The notes beneath the pieces were generated by a model that searched no databases, was not told where the DNA came from, and worked only from the letters and a program-made list of their open reading frames with translations. Shown one piece after another: positions 1-12,100 of a stretch of DNA of 64,000 nucleotides. Origin of the DNA: Hyposmocoma kahamanoa (Eukaryota > Arthropoda > Insecta > Lepidoptera > Cosmopterigidae); NCBI RefSeq assembly GCF_003589595.1, contig NW_020653900.1, forward strand, positions 4,615,600 through 4,679,599. Direction: 5' to 3'. The number at the start of each line of letters is the position of its first letter. The first letter of the stretch is position 1. The translations under genes and the position numbers were made by a program.

Positions 1-289
1 TTTGAACCCATTCGCATTAATCGATTATAATTGAATCGATATTATATGTTGTTTGTTGACTCAATTAACTTAAGATTTCTCATTTTCCACACAGAGAATT
101 AGGTTGATTTTTGTAAATTTTGAAATAGAAAAATATAACCCTTTTTTAAACCATACCTTAACTCATTACATTTTGGCCCAGATTGCCCCGTCTCCTTTTG
201 ATTGTTATTTATGATATTGTATAAATTTAACTTCAAATTTTTGTATTTATTGAGATTTTTTGTGAAATCTGATCTGATGAGATGTGATT

Positions 290-445
290 ATGAATACAAA
301 GGTCCAACACAAAGATTAAAAAAAAATATTGTTAGAGCAATGCTACGGTGCAGCACATACGGGGGTTCATGTCCCACCGGGACAACGAAATTGTTCTGTG
401 TGTTCGATCTTTGTATTCATAATTTAAATATTTTCTCTTTTTAAA
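290..445 (+). repeat. Short repeat bounded by ATGAATACAAAG and CTTTGTATTCAT
   Basis: Inverted ends near 288-303 and 410-422 enclose a degenerate GGTTCATGTCCCACC segment. It is probably an internally deleted member of the tRNA-like CAAAGATC family. Confidence 0.35.
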
Positions 446-1037
446 ATTGCGTCCCCAGTACTTTCTCCATATTATGTTCCCTTATGATGTTTACCTTCAC
501 TGTTACAGCTAAAATGATTAATAATTGGTCATACCGATATTTTATTTGTATAACACGGTTTCTCAGTTGTACAACATACAACGCCTAGCGTGTTTATTGA
601 TGCTGGACAAAGGTTACGTCGTCAAATACGCTTTATAAATCAACGAGGTGTTGTAATGTATCCCTTGAGGTGCGTACCTCCGTTACCATAACTATCGACT
701 AAAATACCTACGTCAAGAGTTGAGGAACTAATATAAATGATTATCTCGTTTATACATAACGTGATTTCGGCTCTCTTAAGTAACAGTCGTACAATTGAAC
801 GATCTTAGTTTGTATAATTATTCTTTATTGCACTAAATAAAAGAAATATTAATTGTACAGAAAATGCGCAAAGGTGGACTTATTTCCAAAAGAGATCTCT
901 TCCAGCCAAGTCAAGATAGTGCGAGCAAAGATCATTAGCGGAAACGGCGTGCAAGATTTAATTATATTTTTCACTCAGACATAATGTTTAGTAAGGAAAT
1001 TCGAACGCCATGAAAATGTCAGGAAGTACAATTTTTA

Positions 1038-1325
1038 ACCGACTTTAAAAAAGAGGAGGTTCTCTATTCGACTGTATTTTTTTGTATGTTACGCGATAAC
1101 TCAAATTGATGAACCGATTTTGATGGTTCTTTTTTTGTTGGCAAGAGTGTACGTCAATATTGGTCCCATTTAAATTTGAAGAAAATATTCCACTCCTAAG
1201 GGTGGCAAACAATGGGATGAATCCGGTTTCGCGCACTTTCGTGTAACCGATTTCAATAAAACTTGGCAAATAGGTGGTAATTCCACGAACTTTTGAGGTG
1301 GGATTTAAAAAAAAAAGTTATTTAT
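1038..1325 (-). repeat. AACCGACTT/AAGTCGGTT repeat (copy 1)
   Basis: A dispersed non-coding repeat with inverted ends (AACCGACTT... / ...AAGTCGGTT) and internal landmarks CCGATTTTGATGATTCTT, GGTACCTCAGTATTGG-like and TATTTGCCAAGTTT. Seven copies lie in the window. Confidence 0.6.
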
Positions 1326-2465
1326 AAAGTATTCTGACACCTCTGAATCTCATTCGTATATTGACCATTACGTCATCTGGATGTTCAATTTCTTGATCTT
1401 CCGTTTTCTCCTTTTTCTTCGATATACCTTTTTAGATGTTATTAAATATGTTAATTAAAGAAAAATCAGATGAAGTCATCTTTTTTTAATATCTCAAATC
1501 GTGTGTACCCCACAATCTCTCGATTGATATTGATAGCTATAAGCGCGAGATCTCGTGTTTACGTTGCAGAGTTAATAAATACTTTACAAAGGTAGCAATA
1601 CGATTTAATATTACATAACAAATATTTCAATTCTCACCTCGCACACCTCGCCAATCCAGATAATTTATTTTTATTTTATTTTTTTATTTGTTCGGGTCAA
1701 CAGCAGTTTACATTAACAAGAGTTACAATTCAGGAATTATACTAATTTATTTTTTTTATATATAAAAAACAACTCAATAATTGTATAATTGTATGCCTGT
1801 GTCTATCCTTGTGAAGCGAGAGTGTGCACAAAAGATGCGCTAAGAGAGAATTCAAATTTCGCCATACAAATTTCAATCCTCGTTTCGCCTTGCCGGTGAA
1901 ACAGCACCTTAAAGCTTATAATCGCTCAACTAAGATGCTAATCGATAGTTTAGAAGCGAAGCGCGTATATAGATATATAAATAACATTGATGAAATCCGT
2001 CGGTCGGTAGTACGAGTCAGTAATCGAATATGGCAAATTTATACAAATGTATTAGTACTAACTCATATTCATTCACCCTTCCGCGAATTGTATAGGATTT
2101 GACATCATTGTTGCTCAGTAGATATAAAGATTCATATCGCTTGTCTTAACTACTCAATATGTAACTCTTATAACCATGTCACACTGTGCGTCAATTGTTA
2201 AGTAATTTAATAAGAACAACGACTATTCTAGGTCACACGGTGATTCGTTCGGGGGTTGATATATTAGAGACGTTTCTAGCACATTCGTGATTATTCGGTT
2301 CTAGTCATGTCGCTAGTCACTAAACTAAACATTGGCAGAAATTTTAAGAAAGCACTTCATCGCACTTCGATTTACAAGGTATTGCCCGAGCCGGCTTAAC
2401 TGCTCGATGGTCCCCACTCTCCACTACAACTTTTTCCATAATCTCAACGAAGTTCGGCGGTCTTT

Positions 2466-2775
2466 TTTATAATAACTTAAGTGACGGAACGAACAAGTTG
2501 TAAACCTGATGGTAAGCGACACGCCTGTCCATAAGTTGCAGTACCACTTAGAACTTTAAATGACAAAAATCTGAGGGGCACTGCCACTGCGCCCGACACC
2601 CTGAGACATAAGTTGACAAGTCCCATGTGCCTTTAATTTCACCAGCACTCGTAACCTTCAAAACCGGAACGCAGTAATGCTCACACTACTGCTTGGCGGC
2701 AGAAATAGGTAAGGTATGACAGTACTTCCCTGGACGAACTCTTTCACAAGGAGCTCTACTAAGTGCTACTAATTT
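2466..2775 (-). repeat. LINE-tail-like 300-bp repeat (copy 1)
   Basis: A dispersed unit recognised by CACTGCCACTGCGCCCG, ACATAAGTTGACAAGTC, CTTGGCGGCAGAAATAGGTA and TTCCCTGGACGAACTC. It resembles the 3' ends of lepidopteran LINEs. No coding part remains. Confidence 0.6.
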
Positions 2776-2990
2776 CTGTATGATGATTGATTTGTTCAAA
2801 ATACAAAGATACCGGGTGTTATATTTTCAAATCACTGGCGTGTGCTAATTCTGATTTATCTAACTTCCCAAAATGCCCTGTTACATTTTAACTCGAGATG
2901 CAGAAAAGGGGTATTATAGAATGAAACGTTCGACTTTGATGTCTTTGTGTATATTTTTATTAAACGGGAGTTTTTTCTATTGCTTTCCAG

Positions 2991-3128
2991 GACAGGGTAC
3001 TGAACATCACGAGTCAGATAATGGACCAGCTTTTGGGAGACGAGCGAGTCGCGCGCGGTTTCCGAGTAAAGTTTCCAGAAGATGTTCTTCAGGACAATTT
3101 GGCTGGGCAGCTGTGGTTCGGTGCAGAG
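2991..3128 (+). CDS. Lst2: Lst2 exon a (first visible)
   Basis: The exon has acceptor tgctttccag and donor gtaaca, is 138 nt long and is phase 0 at both ends. It encodes 46 residues ([20 protein letters not shown]... to [10 protein letters not shown]), a hallmark segment of the LST-2 N-terminal domain. It begins inside the domain, so at least one earlier exon is missing to the left. Confidence 0.93.
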
Positions 3129-6100
3129 GTAACACGCCTGCTTTACTTAGAGCTTGTTTATTTAAAGCTGTGTAACTAATTCAAAGTTTTAGCTGAATTT
3201 TGTAACTTTATTTGATACTAATAATTTTTTTAACATTTATAAAATCTTCAACTAGTAATCTTGATCGTTGACGTTGCCTTACATTATCGTAGACAGATAT
3301 ATATCAAATTATATAGTAAAAAGATATAAATATATATCTGTGTACGTTCTCATATTCTTATGTTCAAGCACACGAACGTTAGGATGAACAAAAGATGACT
3401 TAAATAGTAGAAATTATAAAATTAATTTCACAGTGTATAATTATTATATTGTTAACCACTTACTAGTTACATGCCTACTTTTACCTTAGACTAGTATCCT
3501 TAAGAATTCTATACATATAACAGATATAGATTAGTATCCTTAAGAATTCTATACATATAACAGATTGTATACAACCCTTTGTTTTATATTACGCGGTCGC
3601 GGTAGAGGACACCGGTTGTTTTACTCTGAAATCGTTGTCAAAGATAAATATCGACCGTCTCTTATCTCGATTTTTTAAATTCTACTGCTAGAAACATTAC
3701 AATAGAAACCACGAGCGTAAGATGGTATGTACTTTTGAAAAGTCACATTCAATTCCGCAACTAGAATCTTCGGAGCGTTCGATCGAATAATTTTCGTACA
3801 AAGAACAATGGCAAAATCATAGTGAAAATAATTCGTTAGCGTCTTCAAATGTCTTAATTACAACTTTGAATAAAATAAGTTCATTCGGTTTTTCAAATTA
3901 TAATAACGGCCTACCTAAGTCTGGCAATAAAATATATTTAAAAACTCTAATGACTAATTAGTATGTAACCGGACGGATAACTACAACTATAAGTTTCTTA
4001 ACGTTGACCGACATCTAGCCGCCGAAAACGGAATTTTAGTGCTATATACGAATATGGTCCACATTTAGTTCACGTGTACAAATGTACTGATTCGACCGAT
4101 TTGTAATAAGCTCATAAAAGATTAAGTAAGTACTTTATAACAAAAAATAAAACCGATAATTTCTTCTCCAAAATGCCACGTGAGAAAATGGTCAAACTGA
4201 CAAAAAAGTTCCCAAAATGAGAGATAGATGCCATGTTTCACAAAAAAATAATTTGTGTCCGATTTACCAGTGCAATAGTCTGTGGTATGTTGTTAATTAA
4301 TTCAGTTTTTTGTTATGGCTTTACTTCATGCCTTTTGACCTTTATTTATTTATTTATTCATTTGGAACACCAACAGATTACACAGAAAAAATAAGATTAA
4401 AATACAATATTTGATAAGGCTCAGTTCTTATGTGCAAGCCAATTACAGGTATCCACATCACAAACCCACGGCACCATTCAGCTTCTATTAATTCTGTTTA
4501 AGGCTTCTGTACTTTATTTTGACATAATAATACACCGAATATATTTTATTCAATTACACAACACAAAATCTCCAAAAATTCCTGACTTCTCAGAATAGTA
4601 AACCCAAAACAAAATTCGTTCAGGAATTTCAACTCTATGTATTCAAAAATATGTGAAAATATTTTTCTTAAACAGACACATACAAATTTTGTCAACAAAA
4701 ATTTATAAGGGAGTTTGCCATTGTCCTTTAGGCGATTATCAAACTGCACCGCGACGGAGCGCGGAGCTGCGTTTTTTGACGTTGTACTGAAGTACCTCAG
4801 TATGTATAACATGTATACAGGGTGTCCGGTAATGAATGTATCATACTGAAATGGCTTATAGCACAGCTTAAGACTGTTCCAAAAAAAATGCAAAAAAAAA
4901 TCTATCCCATGTAGTACCTAAGGAATGTTTTTTTCTTTAAAGTTAATTATTTTTATCTTATTTTAGGTTTTTGTGCACTATGACTACAAATGAATGAATT
5001 TATTTGGTTTTTTGGTGTCATAATATTCTACGGTAACTGTGTCCTTAGATAAGCAGTAAATGGTATGACTAAGTAATGTACATTTAAAAAAAAAGTTTGA
5101 CTTCATTTTTCAGAGAAATAATTTATTTTTTACGAAGTTTACGCGCCTTCTGTATAAAAAAAAAGTATGATAACCTGTGTGGCCAAGTACTTTAAAGTAA
5201 TGTAGGTTTAATGAGGATTTCAAAATGATATCATTTCTCATTGTATCTAATGTAAATATGAAATTATTGCTATTAATGTGCAAACGGAGTAAATTTTACT
5301 AAAAAACTATGTTTGCAAAATTGGAACATTTCTTATCCTGAATTGTTCTTGACTATTGAGTTTTGATAAAAAATAATATTAGGCATTAATAAAACTTTAT
5401 TTAAAACTTATTTACAGCAAAATTATACAAAAATCCAATCAAAGTAATTTTTCAATTGTTGCCTTTAAAATACCACGTGTGACCGTTATTTGCCACCTGC
5501 ACGATAGCCACATTCCGCCCGTCTTTTGTTCATATGATAAGAAAGGTCAGAGTTGGACCAGAGGCAAAGAGTGACAATTAACAGCAAATGTAAAAAAAAC
5601 GAAAAGGATTTAAGTGCATCATTCGATTTGTCTAGTTTGCCTCCCTTAGAGGTGGAATATTTTCTTCAAATTTAAATGGGACCAACACTCAGGTACCCTC
5701 TTTCAAATAAAAAAAAAACCGTCAAAATCGGTTCACAAATGCGGGAGTAATCGCGTAACATATACACAAAAAAATACAGTCGATTTGGCAACTCCTCCGT
5801 TTTTTGAAGTCAGTTAATAAAGTAAATCATTTTTAAGTTTAATTTTCCTTTATTTCAACTTCCTCGCAAGTGTAGGTCTAAAATCGTCGCCTTACTTTCT
5901 CAAACTCGTATTTTAAAGCACAAAGTTACAGAAATGCAAAAAATGGATTGTATATACAAATTTTGCAGGCTAATTTTACAACACATTTGCTTTTACCGAT
6001 TCTTAAAATAATGCATCCAAATTACCCTTGATAAGAAATTTAAAATAAATAGAAAGTTTTGCCATCTCCTAAATAATCCCTCTTTGTGAGATACGAGTTT

Positions 6101-9100
6101 GAGAAAGTAAGTCATCGATACGCCACAACCAGCAATTACAAATGTTCGAGCCACTAAAACTCATTCTTTTTTAATGTCCCTCTCTTGTTTAATGACAATT
6201 AAGTAGGCATACTTACCGCCCTTGTAACACTATGTACTGGGACATTGACGTCAATAATGGTTATACGTGTCAAATGTAGATAATTAATGTTTATTTATTT
6301 ACTTAATACTGTATGTACTAACCGTAACTAAAACACGTATGGCAACAAATTAAATGAGACTCATTAAGCCATTTGAAATGCACACCGGGTTAAATAGAAA
6401 CTATATTTAACATGAGAATGTTTTTTTTTTTTTTTTTTTTTAATATATAATAGACACACGCTTGGCCACAATCTCACCTGATGTTAAGCGACGATGTGAC
6501 CGACGATGGGACGCGTTTGCCTAAAAAATGCCTATTCACTCTAGCCTTGAATAGCCCCAAATTGTACTTTTCGGGAAATACAGATGCCGGTAGAGCATTC
6601 CACTCCTTTGCCGTACGCATCAGAAAGGAGGAGGCAAAGCGCTTAGTGCGAATAGGTGGAATATCAACGACATAAGAATGAAGTGCTCCGGACCTTCTAG
6701 TCGACCGAAGGAGGAACGGTGAGGGCGGAACCAAATTGAAAAGTTCCTGCGCACACTCTCCGAAATGTATCCGATAGAAAACCGACAAGCAGGCTACTTT
6801 TCTGCGATGATCGAGATTTTGGAGCTTCGACTCCACAAGAGGATTATTGTTAATAAGTCTCTTTGCTTTACGCTCCACCGAGTCCAAGGCAGCTAACTGG
6901 TATTGGGCAGAGCCGTCCCAAAGGTGGCAGCAGTACTCCATACAGGATCGAACTTGTGCTTTATACAGATTTAAAAGCTGTTCAGGTGTGAAGTACCGCC
7001 TGACCTTGAAAAGTATGCCTAGTTTTCTGGCAGCAGTTTTTGCCAAGCACTCGATGTATCGCCCAAAGTTGAGGTTGGATGATAAGTCCAGACCAAGTAG
7101 CTCAAGGTGGTCCCTTATCGGCACGGATACACCTCGGAAAGTCGGAGTAAGGTGTAGGGGACTCCGTTTTGATGAGAAAAGACACGCCTGTGTTTTAGCC
7201 GCATTAAACCTGACCCTGTTAGCATCTCCCCAGTCGGAAGCAGCTTTCAGACTCAGGTTCAACCGGGTGACCATCGCCTCTCGCTTACACCGGATCTCTT
7301 CACTGTTGTCTCGGGCGTCTGGCACATAACTCACCGCCACTGTGCTGTCGTCTGCGTACCCAAAGATACCGGGCATCAGCAGCAGGTCGTTGATATGCAG
7401 CAAGAATAGAGTGGCGGAGAGGACAGATCCCTGAGGTACACCGGCATTTATACCATGAGGAGCAGACGAGTAACCATCTACAACTACACGGATTGACCTA
7501 TCCTTCAGAAAATCGCCTATCCATGTGCAAAAGCCAACAGGAATTCCGTAAGCTGGAAGCTTGTTTAACAGGCTATCATGCCAAACCCTATCAAAGGCCT
7601 TTGATATGTCGAGAGACACGGCAAGCGATTCACCGCGTTTCTCGACAGCCTCGCTCCATAAATGTGTGGCGTACGCAAGAAGATCCCCAGTAGATCGTCC
7701 ACGGCGAAAACCATATTGTCGATCACTGAGGAGATCGTTATCTTCGAGGTATCCAAGGAGACGGCTGTTCAATACACGCTCCATAGTCTTACAGAGTATG
7801 GAGGTGATTGCGATGGGTCGATAATTAGATGGGTCGGCATGGCTACCTTTCTTAGGTACAGGCTGTACATTTGCAAGCTTCCAGGATTTCGGGACTTGTC
7901 CAGAACTCATAGAGAGAAAATGTGACAATATCTAACCTATACCATATAACATATATTTTAAGAATTACGTGGTTTTTGACCTAATTCAAAAAAAAGTTCT
8001 CAATACGACTTTTCTTTTGTATGTTACGCAATAACTCCGGCCTTTGTGAACCGATTTTGATGATTCTTTTTTTGTTGGAAAAAGGGTACCTCAGTATTGG
8101 CCCCATTTAAAATTGAAGACAATATTCCACCTCTAGTCTGGCACTGACACTGACGGTGTTGCCAGAGTTTTGTGAAGTTAATTCGCCAATTTATGTATGT
8201 TAAGTAACCGATATTCGTCCAAGCCATAAAATCACTAGAAATCAAGAAAAACAATTCTACAATTCTGTTTGCTGCCGGACCTTGGAGAAACTCAAACCCC
8301 CAAATGAATCCATACCTTGGCAAATATATAATATATATATAACTTGGCAAATAGAATGTAATACCACGAAATTTTGAGTTCGGTTTTTTATTCACTAAGT
8401 GATCATCACAGGTTCCAGGTTTCTTACTATGACATTGTAAGTGTTGGTGTTTTATTATTTGACTGCCTCCGTGGCCGAACGGTTACCATGCCGGACTGTC
8501 ACGCAGAGGTCCCAGGTTCGATTCTCAGGCCGGGAGAAATATTTGTATGACCTACATTTATTTCTCTTATGAGTTTAGGTGTAATTTGTGGTTGTCTATG
8601 TGTGTATCCATGGCACCCGCGATACGGGGCGTCCCTAGTACGGGGCTATGGAGAGTGTGTGCGTTATTATTAATATCCCGACAGTTTCCAACGGTTACAC
8701 GCTATACTGTACTGTGACCATAGTCACGGGTTGATAAGTGGTTGACTAAGGCTGCGATTTTTTAATAGAACTTCGACGAAGTAAATATGGCGAGCTAAGC
8801 AAGTTCTATTTACAAAACGATTTTAATAGTAATTTTAATAGTAAGACCCTCTTTTATTGTCGACGACTACACTCCTCTCAATTTCCTGGCGCGTTACCAT
8901 TGTCACTGTCTCTGTTTTCCGACAAACTATAATCACGGTGTTTGTACGCGCTTTCTTGAATATCGGGATAATGAGAACAAATCACATTGGTATGAAACCT
9001 GGAAATAATGATGATCATAAGTATTATATACTCGTCGAAAATGAAAATACTTACAGGCGTTAAAAAAGTCAGACGTTACGACAATACTTGAACATAAAAT

Positions 9101-12100
9101 AGTAACGGTGCCGCCATTTCTATTTCACCTATATTTCTTTACATACTAAGTACATTAAATCACTGCATATATTAGTGGAGTAGTAGGGTTAATGCCCTAC
9201 GTATAGAATATACTTAAAAAGTAAGTTGAATCTAAATCAGATCAACAACATTTGAACTATAAGTAATTTTATGCTTGTGCCTCACTTGTCCAGCACGCAT
9301 TAGTAGATACTAACGACAAGATAGTCGATAGCACAGATTACTTAATAGTTACTACGTAATAGATACATCACTCTCATATAATATCGTAAATACCTGCTCT
9401 ATAATCTGACTAATAACACCAGGCGTTCACTACGAGGAAAAAGGGACCTAAGTACGCGCACAGAGTGCTGAAAATAACATTGCTCGCCATGTGCAGTCGT
9501 GCTGAACCGAATGCTGGGGTTGTACAAGAATTGTAATGTAAATGAAAGACTTGTCTGAGCGCTTGCACTGTATCGGCGAAACACTCCGCGGTAGGCATTT
9601 ATCGCGATACCTCGAGTGGCGAAGCCCTGTCTATAGTATAATTAATGATTTTTCCATGGGATTTTGTTATACTACAATAAGACAAGTAGGGTAACCCCAT
9701 AAAACGTAGCAGTGTGGCTTGTGCTGCGTACACCTTCGATTAATCTCGCCAGGCACTTGCGTTCATGACACTGGTCGGCACAAAGCGCCTTTAATTATTA
9801 TGCGAATGTGTGCGTTGGTACACGGCGCGCGGCGGTTGCGCACACATACAAGCTGCTCTGTTACTTTCTACGGAGTTACCACACTTCTCATCATATATCA
9901 TTTTATTATGCCTTTAGCATACAACAGTGTTATTACATTCACGTAAGAACAAAAGCACAGAGACAAACAACAAAAGAAAGGGTACAATGCCTATTTGACA
10001 CCACTCTTCAAACTAACTAACAATGTACTAAATTCATATAATTTCTACATTCCAGTGTCTAGCAGCAGGTTCATCAATAATGAACCGCGAGGAAGAATCA
10101 GCAGCCATGCGGCCTTTAGCTAAAGCGTTGACAAGAAGTCTGGAGACTGTGCGGTCATTATTGCGGGAACAGTGTCTCAGGCCGCGCGGTCTTGCGCTAT
10201 CGCATCGAGATGACATGCTACTGGAAAGTTTGAAGATTTTTGACCGGTAAATGTTGTCAAGCTGACTTTTTGTTAGACATATTTACACGAAGGTAAACAT
10301 GTGGTTGAGAATGGAACACCAAAACTTAGAAATTAAGTAGGTCAGGCAAAGTACCCTAAATAGACGGGCATTTATGAAGAGCTTCATACGAATATAGCAA
10401 GTGAAAAAAATATGCCAAGTTTTTTTAATATTGTGCATATTCTCGGGTTCCTCGAAGTTCTTAATGTGTTCTTTAAATTTAATAATGTTCTAGACAGTCA
10501 CACCAATTCAGTAGTCTTAAATTAAGAAATTACATATGCTTTGAGTACCAGAACATTGGATTCCTTCCAGAACCAATTAAAATTTATTTCCCAAATTGCT
10601 CCTGACTGACTGACATTGCTATTGACTCTCGAACCGGGAACCATCTTGTGTCTACAGTGCAAACGTGGTAATACATACAAATAATGATATGAAAGAATTT
10701 ATTGCGAATGTAGGAAGATAAAACATCCTAGATATCTTCCATATCATAGATTTCTTACAAATGGCGCTACGGCAAAAACGCCGTTAAAAACCAAAAACAA
10801 AGATCTGCAACAAACACATAAAAAAATCCGTAAGGCTTTCTGGTTCGTTCCGTATCTCAATTGGAGAGCGTCAGGTATGCTGAAGGCGCTTGTTCGAATC
10901 AAAGGAATTTTTCGTAGTGTTCGATATTTGTTTGAATGTAACAAACTATTAGTAGCAATTTCCCAAAAAAAATAATTGAATATGGTGGTAGTAAAACATC
11001 GTGATATGCAATAAACTTAATATTAGGATATGAACAGTTAAATAAAGAGATAGCAGTCAAGCCATTATCTAAAAATAATCTGTTAACCTCATAAAATAGT
11101 GATTGCGTGTAAGTAGGTTTTTCTTTGTCATTATGATTTTAGTGATACCTTTTTAATCAAACATTAACTGAGAGTTGTTTTAAAATCTTCTTCTAAAAGT
11201 TAATTCTTTCTAGTTATCAAACTATACCTATTTCTTTTTTACTATTTATACTCGTTGATAAGACTTTAGCTTATAGGCAGTGTTGGGCGTTAATCAATTA
11301 AATTTCTATCAGAAAATCAATCAGATTAAACAATCAATTCAATTGAAATAAATTGAATTGATTTTTTGGTCCGGAACCGGTTGGGGGTTCGGTTGCGGGG
11401 TCGGTTGGGGGGTCGGTTGGGGGGTAGCTTGGGGGGCCGGGTGGGGGGGCACCCCCTAACCGACCACCTAACCCACCCGCTGACCCACCCCCTAAACCCA
11501 TCCCCTAACCCCCCAACCCAAACCCTAACCCCCCAACCCAAAACCTAATCCGTTTTTTTTGCAAATGCGGAAGCATCCCCTTGACCGCATCAACGCCCCA
11601 ATAATGCTTCCGATGCCCCTACCGCTCCCCTAGGCTTCTACAGCGCCCACTGGGCGGTAGCTACTACTTTAGGACACTATCTTTTAGTTGGTTGATGGTA
11701 TGTTGTAAAGAGTGCCTTGTTTCAGACTATTCGCCGAATTTGAGCTGTGCTACGTGAGCGCGATGGTGAACGTGAAGACGCCACACGAGTTCGAAGCGCA
11801 GCAACTCATCTGCGTACTATTTTCAGAGAGCCTGAGGAGAGCGCTCAAACAAAATCTCTTAACACAGGAACAGGTAATATTTGGGTATCGATACTATGAT
11901 TCTGACAACATAATGTGACATATCTAAATATATAAATAATCTCAAATACTTTGATGAATAGACTGACAACTCAGCCTTTAATGAATATAAATTTGAGTCT
12001 GTTAATTGCTCTAAATTCAATATTCTTTTGCTATATTGAAATAAAATTTATCAAATGCAGTACATACAAATTTTATATTTGTATGCCTGCATCGTGGATC

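Larger units (their letters stand above)
1..2990. other. Intron left of the first visible Lst2 exon
   Basis: No coding exon recognised on either strand. It holds the short repeat at 290, AACCGACTT copy 1 and LINE-tail copy 1. The small open frame at 1824-2102 has no recognisable product. Confidence 0.6.
3129..10055. other. Lst2 intron a-b (6.9 kb)
   Basis: It holds the 40-bp duplication, the 5'-truncated LINE with intact RT frame, AACCGACTT copies 2 and 3, SINE copy 1 and the repeat at 9399. Nothing recognisable at 3570-5630, 8690-9390 and 9610-10050, apart from a TTTATTTATTTA run near 4343. Confidence 0.7.
10247..11725. other. Lst2 intron b-c
   Basis: It holds the tRNA-like repeat copy 1 and the G/C mirrored tract. 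The stretch at 11280-11360 is rich in CAATTCAATT-type repeats starting AGTGTTGGGCGTTAATC, possibly the end of a DNA transposon. Confidence 0.6.

Noticed and set aside
2873..3175. 100-codon ORF starting MPCYILTRDAEKG
   Set aside because: It reads the first visible Lst2 exon in a wrong frame and runs through both splice sites.
6481..7925. Plus-strand ORFs across the LINE
   Set aside because: They are shadows of the minus-strand reverse transcriptase frame.
10034..10216. Minus-strand ORF over Lst2 exon b
   Set aside because: It is a shadow of the conserved plus-strand exon; no family resemblance.
11446..11548. Telomere-like CCTAA words
   Set aside because: Insect telomeres are regular (CCTAA)n; here about six CCTAA words are irregularly spaced within C-rich sequence and the G half has no TTAGG.
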